Shown here: positions 11,125-23,288 of the stretch, piece after piece
Layout of the letters: each line of letters begins with the position of its first letter
Numbering within the stretch: position 1 is the first letter of the stretch
Origin: Dioszegia crocea
Taxonomy: Eukaryota > Basidiomycota > Tremellomycetes > Tremellales > Bulleribasidiaceae
NCBI GenBank assembly: GCA_001600615.1
Contig: BCKK01000001.1
Coordinates: forward strand, 2,523,039-2,587,038
Direction of reading: 5' to 3'
Length of the DNA: 64,000 nt
Position numbers and translations under genes: made by a program
Notes under the pieces: generated by a model
Database searches by the model: none
Seen by the model: only the letters and a program-made list of their open reading frames with translations
Told to the model about the DNA's origin: nothing

Positions 11125-11514
11125 TCAGGAGCTGCGCGATGGGGATGATGAGGGTTGAGGTTTGGAGACGGGCGTGGGGGAAAGCTGAGCGGGGCGGTGA
11201 TTCTTCTTTCTGCAAATTTAATAGTCTCTATATCGAGATTTGTTTGCCCTACAGACTAGGTCTGCTAGTTCTTTAGCCAGTACATTTGGGTCTTGAACAT
11301 TTCTCTCTGGTACATGCATCCCACCTGATCGCAGCTTCTTCAAGGAGGAACCCTAAAGCTGCCAAACGTCCAGGTAGATTCCTGACCAACAATTTAACGA
11401 ACAGATTTCGAATCGATAATTCATAAACAGCGATATGGACGACAACCATTTTTCATACTTTAACCGCCTGGAAACCCCCGCTTGACTTCTAACTATGTGA
11501 TAATCTTCTTTGTC
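11125..11514. other. Convergent 3' spacer
   Basis: It lies between the ends of the plus-strand membrane protein gene and the minus-strand KH-domain gene. It is AT-rich and should contain both 3' UTRs. No gene is seen. Confidence 0.55.
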
Positions 11515-13111
11515 CTACATGTCACCCTGCGCTGCTTTGTTCTTCTCAGATTCGAGTCGCTGTCCCATCAGCACTTGCTCAAACTTTGCACGCATGCAAT
11601 CCACTCACTTGATAGAGCATCTGAACGGCAATGTTGATGGACGTAGGGTGTCCCGTTATCGTCACTAGACGTTCCTCGGGATTGGCCGGTTGGCCAGGTT
11701 GGGCGGGGGTTCCAGGGTCGGCGACTCGGATTTGACATTGTGATTGGGTACGGATCTCGTTGATTTTGGCTCCAGCTTTACCAATTACTGCTTGGGTCAG
11801 TGACAAAATCATAATGATTAGGACAAGTTCACTTACTAGCTCCGACAAGTGCGTTGGGGATGAAGATCTGTTGTGTATGTGCGCCAGGGACGGGCTGGCC
11901 GGGAACGTATGATGAGCCACCTCCATCTCCACCTCTGCCCCGTCCGCTGTCGTGTCCGCCACCTCCAGTGTAGCTTGATCCCCCTCGGTCACCCCCATTT
12001 CTCCCGCCCGTCTGACGGTATTGCCCAGAGGCAGCTCCGGGGTTGCGGTCTTGGAATTCGAGGAGGATGGTACCGATGTAATAAACGGCAATGTGGACGG
12101 CGTCTGCGACACCGGAGACGGAAAGGACGCGCTGACCGTTAGCAAAAGTACGGAATTAAGATACTGCAGACATACCTCGGTCGAACCAGGAAGCATAGCT
12201 TCACTGGCGTTGAGACGGGCTCCACTGGCTTCTTGGATCTCCTTGATCTTGCTTCCAGCTTTACCGATACTGCGGGATCAGCTGTTGTCACTGTCAAGGG
12301 AAAATGTGAGACCCAGCTTACACGCTGCCCATGCGGGAGTTGGGGATGATGAATTTGATGGTGACGGCTCGAGAGCCGGGAACGGACGCGACGTCGAATG
12401 GCTCGTCGTTGATACGACGGACAATCAGACCGAACGCCTTGACATCAGCTTGACTCGGCATCGTGATGATCGAATCGACGTACCTTGGCAACGGCGTCGA
12501 GCTGACCAGATACGCTGAGGATACGTTCGGGGTTGCCTGGGATGGATTCGGATACGTTAACTTTGGCACTGCTCTTCTCCTGAATAGCGTCAGATGCAGT
12601 TCCCACCCCGATGATTATGTGCTCACTCTGATTTCGTTGACGTGTGCGCCTGCACGTCCAATGATGATACTCGCGTCCTGGGTGACAATTAAGCATCGCA
12701 TTGAGATCTGCTGGGGTGTCTCCGACTTGACGGATGAGGGAGCGGGAGGGTTGGGGATGGAGGAGTTTGCGGATGAGGGTCCGTCGGCGCTGTATACATC
12801 AGTCTCCCAGTCCGAAGAGAGAGAATAAAAATTGGCATAACTCACCCCTCTTGGCGATCTTCATCCATCTTGGCCGAAGCTTCGTCCTTGGACGTGATTT
12901 CCCCTGCTTCCGCCTTTACGCCGTTCCCTTTCCCGTTCAAGGGCGCAGGAGAGCCAGTCTCCGAGGCGTTCGTAGTAGCGGACGAAAGCTCGGCCTTGCT
13001 CTTGGTCCCTCCGTTATGTTCCTCCTTGACTCGTTTAGCCGAGGTCTGGGCAGTGTCTGGCGAATGAGGAGACGCGGCGCGTTTGGCTGTAGCAGGAGGC
13101 GATGCAGACAT
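11515..13111 (-). CDS. Triple KH-domain RNA-binding protein (PCBP/Pbp2/Hek2-like)
   Basis: Eight exons: 12846-13111, 12627-12789, 12484-12579, 12322-12437, 12176-12269, 11837-12131, 11609-11787 and 11515-11559, encoding 417 residues. The ATG is read at 13111. After a Ser/Ala/Lys-rich leader of ~90 residues come three KH domains, each with its GxxG loop: IIGRAGAHV, VIGKAGSKI and IIGKAGAKI. The second and third are separated by a Gly/Arg-rich linker with several RGG-like steps (about residues 260-320), another RNA-binding feature. KH proteins of this layout bind C- or U-rich single-stranded RNA and act in mRNA stability, localisation or telomeric functions. The final exon adds a short charged tail ending QGDM. 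Orthology to a particular yeast protein (Pbp2 or Hek2) is not settled by the sequence alone. Confidence 0.92.
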
Positions 13112-14321
13112 GATATGCGAAAGGGTAGGTAATAATAGATAGATCCGCGGTCAGTCCTGCTTTGATTGCAGATGTAGGATACTAATCCCAAGAATTCCAG
13201 ATGGAGGTAGAGCGGGGCGGTGGACGATAGATTGAGATTGAGGGTGAGGGGTCGAGGATGTGCCAAGGACGGTATGGTGTGGCGGATAGGTAGAGAGGGC
13301 GTTGTGTCGTGTGGGGTAGTGGGGGAAGGAGAGGAAGGGTCAGGTGAAGGAATGTAATGTAGGGAGATGGAATGACTCACGTATCGGTGTCTCGGTCAAT
13401 TGATTCGGTCTCTTTTTCCTTGATTCCAAGCGGATGATCTTTGAGCAGATTGCGGCGTGGCTGCTGTCGGTGTGGTTGGCGTATAAGTAGGATGACCTTT
13501 GTACTAATGACTACAAAGGAGTGAGATGGTGCAGTGCACTGACTGTATGGGTACAAAGCTAGGCACGCAGCGCGGCGTTATCTCTCCCTTGTCGGCGTTA
13601 CCTCCACCATACAGTAGCAGTGTGGCACTTTGTCTCGACGCGTCATGTTGGGCAGTCAGATTTCTTTGTTTTCGTCGACCCCTCAAGCCTTTGAAAGTAG
13701 TAAAATAGGCCTATCCACAAAGCATCTCTCACCTTAGATATACTCTAGACGCGTCATATGGTAGTTATGTTGTATAGCTACAGTTCGGCCCTATTCATGC
13801 ATGCAGTCTGAATATGGGATGACTCTGTAATTTACCGTTCAATCCAATTTCTCATCCTCCCCTGGGCCTCCACCCAACCGAGATACGCAAGGCCGCCCTC
13901 CCGCCGCGTGAAAAATGGGACCCCCTTGCTTACCCTCTCCCTCATCCTTCCCATTACACACCTTTCTCTCTTGCTCCGTCACCTTTATTCTCAATCCTGC
14001 ATCGCTGGACCTTCCACCGGGTCTCAATTTGCCTCGAGGCCTATCTCGAGCATTGACCGCTGCTTGCGCAACGATCGTGGCATCCCGGCGAAGCTTTCGT
14101 CGAACATACATATCCCTTGGTTACGTCCTTCTTGACTCATCTGCATAGTAAGCCACTCCCACCGTCTCCTCGTCCTTCGCAAACCTGCGAGCAGCTCCCA
14201 GTCACTCATACTGATCTTGGCTCAGCCCAATCCCGTCTGTAGATACCTCGAGGATATAATCGTCAAAGCCCAAGTAGCTGCTGCGGAGAGCTTCACCACC
14301 CAGGCGCGATAATCAGCCACC
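13112..14321. other. Divergent promoter region between the KH protein and the ITC1-like gene
   Basis: About 1.2 kb holding the promoters and leaders of two divergent genes. A GTGAGT donor near 13379 and a CAG acceptor near 13159 on the minus strand suggest a ~220-base 5' UTR intron of the KH gene. The short frames in between (for example near 13840-14150) show no family features. Confidence 0.5.
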
Positions 14322-17300
14322 ATGCCCCTCCTCAAGCGCAAGCCGGTCATGTACCACCCCCTCCCATCCCTAGCCGCAATCCTCCAACCACGTCCGCCAA
14401 CGACACAAGCAGCTGCGGCTGCTCCTGACCAAGCCGGACCTTCATCGTCGCCCGCTCCCTCTGCTCCTCCCAGCAAGGCTGGCAAAAAAGGTGCCGCCGC
14501 CGCTGCTACTGCCGGTGCAGCACCATCCGTCTCTGATCCCACCGAGGCTGCCACCACTCTCCCCGCTATCCCGCCCGACTCGACAGACGAAGAGGTTCAG
14601 CTAGACCGGCTGCTTACTCTCTACCGAGACGATCTAGGGCAGAAGCGGAAGGATGCCAAGGGGCGGATGAGAGAGAATCTGCGCTTCGCAACTGGACAGC
14701 AGATTATGGATGCGTTAGCAGTTGTCGGTGAGGGTGGGTCGGGGGATAAGAAAAAGAAGCCCAAGAACGGCAGTGTGAACGGTGCCGAGCCAACAGGGAC
14801 GGAGCCGATTCCTGGAGGTGAACAGGAGTGGAAAATATGGGATAGAGAGTGTTTCTATGTTCAAGAGACTGGAGAGATCTTTACAGACTACGAGTGAGTC
14901 CGCTGTTCCGTTGACCTCGCCCATACTGGAGGAAGACTAATCTTCAGGGCGTATTGCAACCGGCTCCAATTCCTCTGGCTCCCTGTGTACCAGTGTGAAG
15001 TGACTGGGAAATCATCTCTGTCGTACCCAACAGCCCATGCCTCGGAACAGCGCGAGGCTAGGCTACTCCACACGCGATTCCCTGGTCCGCTCAAGAGATC
15101 TGTCTTGAAAGCATGCCAGTTCCGTGAGTCCAGCTTGCTTGTAGCTTCATAATTGTACAAGTAACTGATGGAACAGAAATTGAAGGCAAATTGGACGGTC
15201 TAGCAGACAAGATATATGAGCGTTTCGTTAACCGCTTCTTCGACGATGAGAGTGAGTGCAAATTTCCAACGTCGAGTCCAGAGACCTCTGCACCTCATCT
15301 CCGCGCTCCGGCCCTACCCTCAATCGTACCCCTCCATCGCTGTAGCATTCGCTGACCCCACACAGAAGTCTTTGTCGATGTCGACGGCGACAAATACCTC
15401 GCGAGAATCATCCGCACCTTCCCACCTAGAGCCGCTTCCTCTTCAACCCCATCGAAGACTTCTCAGTCCGCAGGCCCATATCACGATCTTGCCACCGATT
15501 TGGATGCGCCCAATGAGAGCGTGGTCAAGCTCGACGATCCCATGGCGTACTTCTACAATGTCCGATTGATCGAAGAGGGGGCGCCGGAGGAGGTTATGGA
15601 TGACATAGCGGAGAAGTCGACGGATGAGGGGGATGAAGATATGGAAAAGGAGAAATTCGAGGGGAGCGTCATGGAAGTACAGGCAGATAAGATCTCGTGA
15701 GTTTCTCCATCCAGAAACTTTGTACTTGATTCGGGATTGGACACAACTCATACTTTCAGACGAGACCGGCTCAACTTTTCCCGCGCAATTCTCAAGCGCT
15801 TCATACGCGATTGCGTCCACCGTGATTCTGCCGTCTACTCCCCTTGGCTCCTCAAGAAAGCTGTCGCCATGCGGTATGATCTACCTGTCGAGATGCCTGA
15901 AGATGTCCGGTTGAAGATTGCGAATTACAAGGATCGGCAAATGGAGAAACGCAAGCGGGAGCGAGAAGAGCGTATGGGATTGCATGCGGCCGAAGAACTC
16001 GCTCTCGACGTTGACGAGCCTGCGGCGAAACGGAAGAAGAAGGCGAATGGGAAGAAGGGCGAGGAGGTCTCGGCCGAGGCGGAGGCTGAGGCAGCGAGGA
16101 TTGCGGAGGAGGAGCGAAGACGGAAGAGGCCATTCAAGGTACCGACAGAAGGTGAGTATTGACTTGTACGGCACATCACAAAAGGAACAGAGCTAAGTGG
16201 TAGATCTGCTCGTTGAGTACAGCTCTGAGCGCGATGCGGCTTCTGGGCGGATCGGAATGCGTCCAGCCGCGAGCAAAGTTTTGCCCTTCGGCGACCAGTT
16301 CGAGCAATTCTTGATGACCTGGAGTTTCCTCAATGTTATGGGGTGAGTTTCTGTGCAACTCAGTTCGAGTTGGCGCTAATGTATCAGAGCACCCTTAAAG
16401 TTGTCACCATTCTCTCTAGATGATTTCGAGACATCGTTATACCACTCTGACCCCTCGACTCCCGCTCCACTCCTTACCGAGATCCACGCCTGTCTTCTCA
16501 ACGCTCTTGTTGCGGACATATCCGCAGGTAACGAGCCTGTCCGGCCACTCAAAGACACAGGCAAGACCGCAGCCGACGACCCGGACTCGGAAACAGACTA
16601 CTGGGAGGGCAAGAAGGGAGCTACGACCGAGACGTTGAAACCGCACGCCGAGCCCCTGGCGAAGGTGTGGAAGACACGCGAGTTGGCCAGCCGGGATAGT
16701 CGGCGAGGATGGCAAGAGTCTCTGGTTGGATGTCTTTGGGATCGAGCCACGCTCGATACCCTGCCCAGCTACCTCGACAATATTCTCCACATGTTGTTTG
16801 AAGACAAACCGGCTCCTACTCGCCCGACATGGTCTACAGGTCCTGCGGGAGCATCTGGCCCGCAGGGCTTGATTATCAGCAGGCCTGACAAACGATACTC
16901 GAGCTTGCACTTTACACACAAGTTGGACATTATCCGGTTCTTGATTGAGCTGGCGGGTCAGACGGCGGTCGTTAGGGACTATCTCGAGGAGAGCACGGCG
17001 CGATTGACTGAAGTCAGAAAGGAACAGATGGACGTCAAGAGGGAGTGGAAGAGAATGTAAGTTTACAGTCCTGCGCTTGGGCATGAGGCTGATGGGGTAC
17101 AGACAAGCGGAGAAACTAGAGCTAGAGCCCAAAGAGGCCAAGATCGAAGAGGATAACGACCAGCCTGTCAATGGCGACGGTGATCTCTCTGTCACTGTAA
17201 AGGGTGACGCCGCCTCACAATCCCCTAGCATCCGCGGAAAATCCAACGGCGCCAACGGTACAGCCAAATCGAGTCTGAGGCACGATGATGATGAGGACGA

Positions 17301-18353
17301 GCTCGATTCCGTCGCTCCTCACCTTGATATCGACATGGACTCGGTCTCGGGTCCTCCTGCCTCTTCGCCCATCTCAGAGATCGCAGAGGACGAAGACGAC
17401 GGAACGCCCGAAGCGTCCGGAGCTGGCGCCGCCCGTCGAAAAGCCATGACTGCCGCTGCTGCCGAGCGCTCTGCACAGGAACTCGAGCGTAAATCAGCCA
17501 TAACGAAACAGCGTGCTGTCGATAAGGAGAAGAAGGCAGGCTCGAAGCACATTGTCGCTGAGAAGAAGCGGTTGATGGAGGAGGAAGAAGCGACAGAGCG
17601 GAGATTGCATGAGCTCGAATACGAGTTCCGTTCGGCCATCTACACCTCCCGAGCTCGTCCCTTGGGCACGGACCGGTATGGGAATAAGGTATGGTGGATG
17701 GACGGGCTTGGAAGTGCGCCGCTGGGTTCCGGAGGGGAGTTGGCGGGTACGACGGGCAAAGCAGCGGCTGTTTGGGGGACAGGCAGGATATACCTTCAAG
17801 GGCCTGAAGATGGGGAGGTGGAGATGTTGAGGTTGGCAGCGGGCCAGGCGTTATTACATCACTGGTCTACGGGCCTGGGACCAGATGGGCAGAAATGGTC
17901 GGTGAACCCTGAGTTGGCCCAAATTCAGCCTCTGTATCTCGAAGATAGGCGGACGAGGGAGGAGGGCGAGGCGAGGCTGGTACCCGGGGAATGGGGCGTG
18001 TACGATACGCCTGAATCTGTGAGTTATTCCTCGTCCCCTCGTACCATTGGAATCCAGCTGACCAATATCAGCTCGAGGCATTCATATCCTACTTAAACCC
18101 CAGAGGTGTACGTGAGGCTGCCCTGATTAAAACTTTCAAGCAGTGGGGACCTGACATTGAGGCGGGTATGAGACGTCGTCGGATCGTTACTGGGCTGGAC
18201 GAGGCGAGCGAGGAAGACGGAGGGTTGAGGAGAGGAAGGGTGACGCGGAAAGCTGCGGGGGAGGAGGAAGGGTGGATGAATTGGAAGGTGAGTCTGGCCT
18301 TCTTTGATGTCAGATGGGAGTGCTGACGAGCGTAGAACAAAAGGGCCATCTGA
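14322..18353 (+). CDS. ITC1: ISWI-complex accessory subunit (Itc1/Acf1 type; WAC, DDT, WHIM)
   Basis: Ten exons: 14322-14893, 14948-15123, 15177-15251, 15366-15696, 15760-16151, 16204-16342, 16388-17056, 17103-18018, 18072-18287 and 18336-18353, encoding 1167 residues. The start sits in a good context (CCACCATGCC), and the protein opens MPLLKRKPV, as members of this family do. The WAC domain lies at about 165-260 (KIWDRECFYVQETGEIFTDYE, then FLWLPVYQCEVTGKSSLSY). A DDT-like region follows at about 515-580 (FGDQFEQFLMTWSFLNVMGAPL, SPFSLDDFETSL). WHIM-type motifs come later (LGTDRYGNKVWWMDGL at about 860; a final WGVYDTPE plus a Leu-rich helix). Acidic and coiled-coil lysine-rich stretches separate them. 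The protein should anchor an ISWI ATPase in a nucleosome-spacing complex in the nucleus. The last exon is only 18 bases. Confidence 0.9.
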
Positions 18354-18880
18354 GACCTCGAGGCGCATAATGGGGGAAGTCAGTTAGTCGAAAGCTAGAT
18401 TCAGCCAGTGTTCATAGCCAGCTTCGATCACCCGAGATGGCATGTCGGTAGTTATCGCATCAGATCATGTCATCGTTCCAGTACTAATGAAATCACTCTG
18501 CAAGGTGACGCTTCCGCATTTTATACTGCCTGCACGCAGGTTATATCCTGGAACATATGATGGCTCCGCCCAGAACAGTTGCGAGGACCAGTGTATCCGG
18601 CCGAAGCCCTCATTTTCGGCCGAAAGATTAGCCTCCGTCTTATCTGATAACTGGCTATTACGCGATCGTCCTAGAGCGTTCGACCGAAACTATCGACGCG
18701 TCTATGGCGAAGGGAAGCACGACGGGCCTACTCTGGGCCACTCTGGACGTTCAGGAAGAACCCTTCAGATATTCCGACCCTTCCACTCTCAGCAGCGAGC
18801 AGAGAACATCCCGCTCGACGGATCTGGAGATCTTTGTGGCTCGTTATACGCACCCCGTTCCACACATCACGCCCACTACG
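18354..18880. other. Spacer and promoter of the F-box-like gene
   Basis: About 530 bases between two plus-strand genes. The downstream frame stays open into this region up to about 18704, but the composition changes and the F-box region starts after the ATG at 18881, so I treat it as leader. Confidence 0.5.
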
Positions 18881-20056
18881 ATGTCAACAACTACTCTTCC
18901 CCAAAGCAGCTTGTCGGAGACCGAGATCGAAGCTTCACACCTTCGCAGAGAACGCATGAGAAGTCTCTCAACGCGTATCCTCCACCCCGACATCTTCCTC
19001 TCCATCCTTGTCTTTCTCTCACCCACCATGCTACCCCCTCTCATGCGAGCATCGCGATACCTCCACTCACTCGTCGGTCCGATCCTCTATGCCGATCTTC
19101 CCATCCCTCCTTTGAACCCCTCTGCGATATGCCCACACCTATCCCCCATCGGCTCGCTGTTCCTCTCCCCCGGATCATCCTTCCTCCCCTCCCCCTCTGA
19201 TCTCCGGGCAATCCTGCACGATCGTCCATCTCGCAAGCGACTCTTACTGCAGTCTGCGCGCACCCTCCGCTTACACGCTCAACACGTACATGGTGCTCTG
19301 CCCTTGGTGATGCGAGACCTTCGACTGGACATGCGGAGAGTCCACACTCTGCACCTCGTTGGCAGTAGCGCAATCTGCCATCACATTCATCCCACGATCG
19401 ACAATACCTGCACCATCTACACCAATCTTCTTCCAAAGGTCGTAGTAATCGAGTCCACCCATCTGGCGTTGGGATGTATAGGCGGTCTCAGCCTGACAGC
19501 ACATGAGGGTATAGATCACCTGGTGGTCAAACTCCGCCCGGCCGACTTTGGGATGTACCCCCTCATCCAATCCGAATACTCCCTCCTTTCCTCACTGCAG
19601 CGCCTCACCATTGTTTTCACTCCGAACACACATCTTGATAAGAACGGCCGGATGGTCAGCGAGAATTGGCGCCCCTCGTCCCGGTCGGCGTGCGGGGGAT
19701 ACTATTGGGAGGATAAGCCCAGCTTCAGCGACCTGCTGGAACATATTGTGGGGGTGTGCGATAGCGTGTGCGAGCTGGAAGTCGTAGGAGCAGAAGTGCT
19801 GGATAAGGAATGGGTCGAGGCGGGGACGAGAAGAAGACATGATGCACAGAGTGAGACGTTTGGTGGAGAGTGGATGGAGAACCGTTTGAAGGACGCAGCC
19901 TTGTTGAGGGATGGTGCTGTTGGGTCATGTAGGACGATTCGTGCTGTAGGATTAGATGAGTGGATGGATAGCAAGCAGGGTATACTACTAGATCCGGCAC
20001 CTATCTCAGCTGGAATTGTAGGGAAGGGCGCTGCACGTAGGGTTCCGTCAGTGTAG
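18881..20056 (+). CDS. F-box-like protein
   Basis: Single exon, 391 residues from the ATG at 18881. An in-frame upstream ATG at 18704 would add 59 residues of poor composition, so I prefer the internal start. Residues ~30-75 (ILHPDIFLSILVFLSP, LMRASRYLHSLVGPILYADL) match the pattern of an F-box: a short Leu/Pro-rich helix pair followed by the usual 'LYADL' step. The remainder has leucine-rich strands (VHTLHLVG, IDHLVVKLRP, LQRLTIVFTP) like the LRR-type tails of fungal F-box families. A probable relative lies at 31974-33089 on the other strand. The role as a substrate adaptor of SCF ubiquitin ligases is inferred from the family. Confidence 0.6.
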   Translation: MSTTTLPQSSLSETEIEASHLRRERMRSLSTRILHPDIFLSILVFLSPTMLPPLMRASRYLHSLVGPILYADLPIPPLNPSAICPHLSPIGSLFLSPGSSFLPSPSDLRAILHDRPSRKRLLLQSARTLRLHAQHVHGALPLVMRDLRLDMRRVHTLHLVGSSAICHHIHPTIDNTCTIYTNLLPKVVVIESTHLALGCIGGLSLTAHEGIDHLVVKLRPADFGMYPLIQSEYSLLSSLQRLTIVFTPNTHLDKNGRMVSENWRPSSRSACGGYYWEDKPSFSDLLEHIVGVCDSVCELEVVGAEVLDKEWVEAGTRRRHDAQSETFGGEWMENRLKDAALLRDGAVGSCRTIRAVGLDEWMDSKQGILLDPAPISAGIVGKGAARRVPSV

Positions 20057-20222
20057 ATGGTCAGATGTTTGTAGGCACGTCTTAGCTTCGTGTCATCATT
20101 AGCATGGCTAGGCGTGACAAGGGTTAACTGCCACGCAGCACGGCACAAGATGCATCGCATTTTGATTTTCCGACACTTCAAGCGATGATTCACTCGAATT
20201 TCGACATCTGCAGTACGACGCT

Positions 20223-21529
20223 TTAGTTGTCGGCCATGACCCAGTCCTGGAAAAGGTTAGCTCAATATTCCCACAATCATCGGAGGACCAGCAACTAACC
20301 CAAGTAGTAGGCTGAAATATCAGCTCTCAGTCAGAATGGCCCGGCGGGGAAAACTCTACGCATAGCTCACCTTGTATGACGCAAGCTCGGCTTCGGCGAA
20401 CCAGAGCTCAATCTCCTTGGAAGCGCTGTCAAAAGAGTCCGAAGCGTGGATGAGGTTGCGGCTCATATGTCAGCCTAACTCTTTTGGGATGAGTGATAGA
20501 AAAGAGCTCACCCAACTGAGACGGCGTACTGGCCACGGACGGATCCAGGGTCAGACTCCTGGGGGTTGGTGGCGCCTACGATGCGGCGCTAACGCACTGT
20601 CAGCCTTCACCCCTTGCTTTCCCTTGCTCTGAAGCAGTCAGTACTCACGCCCTGACGGATGACGTCCTTGCCTTCCCAAACCCTATTGGATCAGCTGTCT
20701 GCCCGTGTCCGTACCATCTGCGCACTCACATGGCAACGACGGGAGTGCCGGAGGTAATGTAATCAACGAGTCCCTTGTAGAACGGCCTGGCGGCCAAGTC
20801 GATGTAGTGCTCCTTAGCAAGAGCGGGGGAAGGAGTGAGAGACTTGACACTATCGCTGTCAGCTTAGGCTTCTCATTTTGGGGGAAGTTCAAAGCTCACG
20901 CTACAAGCTTGTACCCGCGCTCTGCATTGTTTCAGCTTTCGGCTCCATGTCGGATCGTTTCACTTCCTGACTGACCTTCAAAGCGGGTGATGATCTGAAG
21001 TGTCAGTCAAGATCATATGTAGCACCGGAATGGCTGTCCAGGGCGGACGACTAACCTTGCCGACCAATTGACGAGATACACCATCGGGTTTGATCTGCGG
21101 AGTGAGTCTGACGCTCTACACCTTGACAGCAGACCTTTCTTCCCAGCTCACCATGACGAAGCTCCTCTCGCTGGCTGTTCCCTTCTCACCGGCCAGAGTC
21201 TTCTGGCCTTCGAGCAAGAGCGGAGCACCTTCGCATTCAGCTCATCTTCCGGCGGAGCTTAGGCAGCCACGTTGTACATACCTTGGTATAGCGCGAAGCC
21301 AGTGACAGCTGTCGCAGCCATGATGGCGGCACCGTATCGGGGTGCAGCCCTCACAGGGAGGGTGGCCATCGTCCTCACTAAGGTAATGTCAGCTGTCGGC
21401 GGGAGGACCTGGGCAGGGTTGACGAACCGGATGAGCGGGATGCGGCGCGGAGCCCTGTATTGATAAGCTTGGCGCTAGGCGTCAGAAATCAGAGGACAGC
21501 TTACCGGTGCGGATGGTTGATGCGAACAT
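20223..21529 (-). CDS. NDK1: Nucleoside diphosphate kinase with mitochondrial-type leader
   Basis: Thirteen exons, from the ATG read at 21529: 21505-21529, 21428-21454, 21282-21377, 21152-21228, 21056-21094, 20976-20994, 20900-20921, 20730-20855, 20649-20682, 20512-20588, 20371-20461, 20300-20311 and 20223-20246; 222 residues. The NDK domain is clear: [89 protein letters not shown] with the catalytic His, then EIELWF. It transfers phosphate between nucleotides through that His. Ahead of the domain are ~70 extra residues rich in Arg, Ala and Ser with a hydrophobic stretch ([15 protein letters not shown]). This suggests import into mitochondria and perhaps an inner-membrane anchor, as in Nm23-H4-type kinases. 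Targeting is inference. Exon 12 is only 12 bases and is discussed as a finding. Confidence 0.9.
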
Positions 21530-21809
21530 TCTTTCAACAGGGGTCTATATGTAAGTGACAGTGGTGGAAAGACTTGTGCAATGGGGGCATAGCAAATCCA
21601 CCAATTACATCTGGGCGTGAATGGTCTGGCGGTTCCGGGTACTTTCAGGACCTTTGTATGGAAGAGCTGAGAGATGGCCATGGCACTGGGAGCGGACAAT
21701 GGCTGGTCGCAAAGCTCGGTACATGTCAGAATACATACAATGATCTGCGGGCGGATGCATGATAATCGCTAAAACGGTTTTCTGATGATCGACCACAATG
21801 CTATAGCGC

Positions 21810-23288
21810 CTAAAGCGACGAGCGCATTCCTCCTCCCGAGCCCGAGTCTTCCAGCTGGCCGTAAAGGGCCTTCTCATACTGCACATACACCTCGGACCAG
21901 AGGTCTGGCGTGAGAAACTGGTGGAAAAGCTGAGTTGCACATATGCCCTGAGATTCGTCAGCATGGAGTACGAGACCAGACAATTCTTTGACGGTAGACT
22001 TACAGCGATGCCAGTGAGGGGATCGATCCAATACTGTGTGTGCGCCGCCCCATACCATGTCCCGCTCCCCTTCTTCCGCCTGCCTGGGAAATCTTCCAGG
22101 TTGAGAACGAAGCCGACCGAATGGTCGATGTTCTCCGATGTTGGTTGGGGGTCAAAGTACGCGTCGGCGGTGACCATGTCGGCGATTGCCTGTTTTCCGG
22201 CTTGGGTACCGACACATCCCGTGAATAGCTCATTGAATGAGGTGGGGGAGATGAGTGGAGTTGTGGTACGATGAGGGGAGGCCGGATCAGATTGGAGGAT
22301 AGCGCGAAGGATAGCGAGGTACTCCCTCTGAGTCCCGAAAAGCCCGGCACCGCCCGACAGCAGAGCGGTTGGCACCTCCTCGGGACTCGTCGCTCGTGGC
22401 CCTCCGAACCCGCCTGGGATAGCCCGGACTTTGTTACCGGAGGTCCGAAGACAGACAGCCATCTTGTTCTGTTTGACTTTGTCGTCAGGGAAGAAAGTCA
22501 GCGTCGAGAGGCTGAGCGGCTCGAAGATATGTTCCTGAAAGTAGGCATCCAGGCGTAGGCCTGATACCCGCTCGACAAGCTTGCCGGCGAAGTCAGAGCT
22601 CGTACCGTACATCCATGTCGTACCCGGCTCATGCCCAAGGGGTTTGCAGATGGTCGCCATAGATGCTGTTGGGTGTAGGCAGTCCGTGTCTTCGGGGTAG
22701 AGCGCGTACCATCCCGTCAGGGCGTTGGGAAGGAAGGCATAGGTGAAGCCTGCGGAATCAGCACTTCTACTCTGTCAGAGTGAAGGAACTCGTACTGACC
22801 AGATGTGTGGGATAAGAGCATTCGAAGTGTGACTTTGTTCTTGGGCTGGACAAGGATCGGTTGGCCATCTTCCGCATTTCCCGTCAACAGCTTTGAAGCC
22901 TGTATTTCCGGAAGATGCTTTGCGACATCCGCCTCGCTGTCCAGGCTGACGAGTCCGCGGTCGACGAGCTGGAGAGCGGCGATAGCAGTGACCAGCTTGG
23001 TTTGTGAGAAGAGCTCGAGCACTGTTGCCTTAGCCGATGGGTTCCAGTTTGATCACTCCCTATCCCGGCGCCGTGACAGCCGGATGACTTACCCGTATCA
23101 GCATCAACCTGTCCCGACTTGTCATCCCCAAAGACTCGCTCTCCAGCTTGATTCATATAGAACGTCTCCTTCGCGTTGGTCGCCAGGAAGAAGATCGCAG
23201 GGGTTTCCTTCCGCTCTACCGTCTCGTGTAGAAGCTTATCGATGGCTTGAGCTCCGCCCGGGCGAAGTTGAGGTGAGTGGGCCGACAT
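21810..23288 (-). CDS. Serine beta-lactamase-fold protein, tandem copy 1
   Basis: Four exons: 23093-23288, 22800-23021, 22004-22749 and 21810-21947, encoding 433 residues. The ATG is read at 23288; the frame is open further up but only from a TTG. The active-site SxxK is SQTK at residues 71-74, within LELFSQTKLVTAIAALQLVDRG. The second motif is Y-G-T (WMYGTSSDFAGKLVE) where class C enzymes have Y-x-N. A third conserved block is GGAGLFGTQREYLAILRAIL. No signal peptide is visible, so it is likely intracellular. Fungal members of this Pfam family (esterase EstB, LACTB and lovastatin transesterase types) act on esters or amides rather than necessarily on beta-lactams; the substrate is unknown. 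It is a tandem paralogue of the gene at 23817-25209, with the first three exons identical in length. Confidence 0.88.

Noticed and set aside
16437..17267. Minus-strand frame of 276 codons
   Set aside because: It is antisense to the DDT/linker part of the Itc1-like gene and has no family features.
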